From NCBI GenBank assembly GCA_900557355.1, contig USSR01000391.1, forward strand, positions 1-6,615: DNA of 6,615 bases, in the 5' to 3' direction. This DNA comes from an uncultured Bacteroides sp. GTDB lineage: Bacteria; Bacteroidota; Bacteroidia; Bacteroidales; Bacteroidaceae. Positions within the stretch are counted from its first letter, which is position 1. Every line of letters begins with the position of its first letter. The position numbers were made by a program, and so were the translations under genes. Under the pieces are notes generated by a model, which was given only the letters and a program-made list of their open reading frames with translations, was not told the DNA's origin and ran no database searches. Of the stretch, positions 6,118 to 6,615 are shown piece after piece.

Positions 6118-6264
6118 TAGCGTCTATTTGTCAGATAGGTACGACCAAGCACCACGATACGAATAGACACCGCCCACGCTATTGCGTAGACGTTTTGAGT
6201 GTCTATTATCCTCGTATCTTTAAAATTGGTCGTTTTATCTGACAAGAATAATAGCAAAACGCTA
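6118..6264. ncRNA. 147-nt self-complementary rod (structured RNA or DNA hairpin)
   Basis: Seven nested Watson-Crick helices fold the whole stretch into one rod: 6118-6123/6259-6264 (6 bp), 6124-6127/6251-6254 (4), 6128-6136/6237-6245 (9), 6141-6148/6226-6233 (8), 6156-6162/6212-6218 (7), 6163-6170/6199-6206 (8) and 6176-6179/6184-6187 (4, loop TATT). That is 46 base pairs without needing G-U pairs, separated by small internal loops and bulges. No ORF is present. It lies 77 bp upstream of the lipoprotein start, downstream of a minus-strand promoter-like box. It may be a long mRNA leader, an independent small RNA (rod shape recalls 6S-type RNAs, though no sequence match is claimed), a single-strand replication origin, or a remnant of an inverted-repeat element. 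The strand is not decided. Confidence 0.5.
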
Positions 6265-6305
6265 TATTTCCATAAATAGTAATTCAACACGACTGTTGTA
6301 TACGA

Positions 6306-6313
6306 TGCAAAAA
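6306..6313 (-). promoter_or_regulatory. Minus-strand -7 box upstream of the rod
   Basis: The minus strand reads TATTTTTG, an exact match to TAnnTTTG. Transcription from it would start near 6300, run through the rod and hairpin, and reach the lipoprotein ATG at 6041 after a leader of about 255 nt. No clear TTTG -33 element is found at 19-21 bp, so support is moderate. Confidence 0.4.
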
Positions 6314-6480
6314 TATGAAAAGTTTTTGATAAAAGAATAAATTAGCTATATATAATTATATATTATAATAGTATATATTTGAAGTTGCTTGCATCCTTGA
6401 ATTTTTGATTTATTTTATATGGTATTGTGATTATAAGATTAAAGTTAGTTGGTATTAGTGATTGATAACTTTGATAATAA
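6314..6480. other. AT-rich non-coding stretch with a 16-bp palindrome
   Basis: No ORF is visible. The core (about 6338-6385) is nearly all A and T and contains the perfect palindrome ATATATAATTATATAT at 6348-6363. A plus-strand TATATTTG at 6374-6381 matches the -7 consensus but has no -33 partner and no downstream gene within the window. The stretch could be an easily melted region or simply the AT-rich right arm of the element. Confidence 0.4.
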
Positions 6481-6516
6481 TTGCTAAGATATTGTATGTG
6501 GTAACAAAAGAATTTC

Positions 6517-6524
6517 TATCTTTG
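6517..6524 (+). promoter_or_regulatory. Plus-strand -7 box pointing out of the right end
   Basis: TATCTTTG matches TAnnTTTG. A TTG at 6492-6494 lies 22 bp upstream, one base beyond the usual 19-21 bp spacing. It points to the right across the end repeat, toward whatever gene follows the window. An inverted GTTAC motif (6501-6508) lies between the two boxes, a good place for control by the integrase or a partner. Confidence 0.45.
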
Positions 6525-6547
6525 TATCAAAGAAAGCAGCAGTAAGG

Positions 6548-6582
6548 TGTTATTTATGTACCTTTTGTTACTGGTTTGTTAC
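6548..6582. repeat. Right copy of 35-bp end repeat, candidate attR
   Basis: This matches 178-212 at 31 of 35 positions at a constant offset of 6370 bp, with TGTTATTTATGT identical. It includes two TTTGTTAC motifs at 6564-6571 and 6575-6582 with the same 11-bp spacing as on the left. Together with the left copy it would bound an element of about 6.4 kb holding all complete genes in the window. DNA to its right (6583-6615) shows loose likeness to the int upstream region, so this may be a junction with another element rather than with plain chromosome. Confidence 0.45.
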
Positions 6583-6615
6583 CGCTAACTTTTAGCAATG
6601 CTGTATTCTTTTGAT

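Noticed and set aside
6118..6264. Rod read as an integron attC site
   Set aside because: attC sites need RYYYAAC and GTTRRRY at the ends; these are absent, and there is no integron-type integrase context.
6292..6300. ACTGTTGTA also present in the origin hairpin (2573-2581)
   Set aside because: A shared 9-mer is expected many times by chance in a window of this size, and no matching stem surrounds the second copy.
6598..6615. ATG opening a frame to the right window edge (MLYSFD)
   Set aside because: Only six codons are visible, with no ribosome site; it cannot be told from chance.
1..6615. CRISPR array, tRNA, rRNA or insertion sequence
   Set aside because: No regularly spaced long repeats, no cloverleaf or CCA-end structure, no rRNA-like sequence and no transposase were seen on either strand.

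Overview
The window looks like a small integrative element in a member of the Bacteroidales (Bacteroides, Parabacteroides or a close relative). The grounds are the AT-rich composition, TAnnTTTG-type -7 promoter boxes, near absence of strong Shine-Dalgarno sequences, a Bacteroidetes-type tyrosine integrase, a lipoprotein with an acidic surface-export motif after the lipid cysteine, and an exported protein cleaved before Q.

Left edge (1-280): a possible 3' end of a chromosomal gene (2-91) and its terminator (99-132). These are followed by a 35-bp sequence (178-212) that recurs imperfectly at 6548-6582, exactly 6370 bp away, and by a cluster of GTTAC motifs that also recurs at the right edge. 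These are the best candidates for the element's ends.

Integration module (282-2429): a complete tyrosine recombinase with all catalytic residues, then an uncharacterised 282-aa gene of a type often carried by Bacteroides mobile elements.

Replication module (2430-4537): a 227-bp non-coding stretch holds five CCCAAT repeats and a long two-part hairpin. It is followed by an operon: an excisionase-like HTH protein, a 178-aa unknown overlapping it by 4 bp, and a Rep protein resembling the filamentous-phage gpII/RstA (Phage_CRI / gene II/X) family. A strong intrinsic terminator closes the operon. This looks like a rolling-circle replicon held inside an integrated element. No coat, Zot-like, relaxase or conjugation gene is present, so it is either a satellite-like element or a new type of small integrative replicon.

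Cargo (4655-6041, minus strand): an exported 211-aa protein, a possible 23-aa membrane peptide, and a probably surface-exposed 134-aa lipoprotein. Upstream of the lipoprotein lies a 147-nt, almost fully self-complementary rod (6118-6264), the most striking non-coding structure here. It could be a structured leader RNA, a small RNA, or a single-strand DNA hairpin such as a lagging-strand origin or folded recombination site.

Right edge (6314-6615): AT-rich non-coding DNA, a promoter-like box, then the second copy of the end repeat. Sequence beyond that copy loosely resembles the DNA upstream of the integrase, hinting at a second related element in tandem just outside the window.
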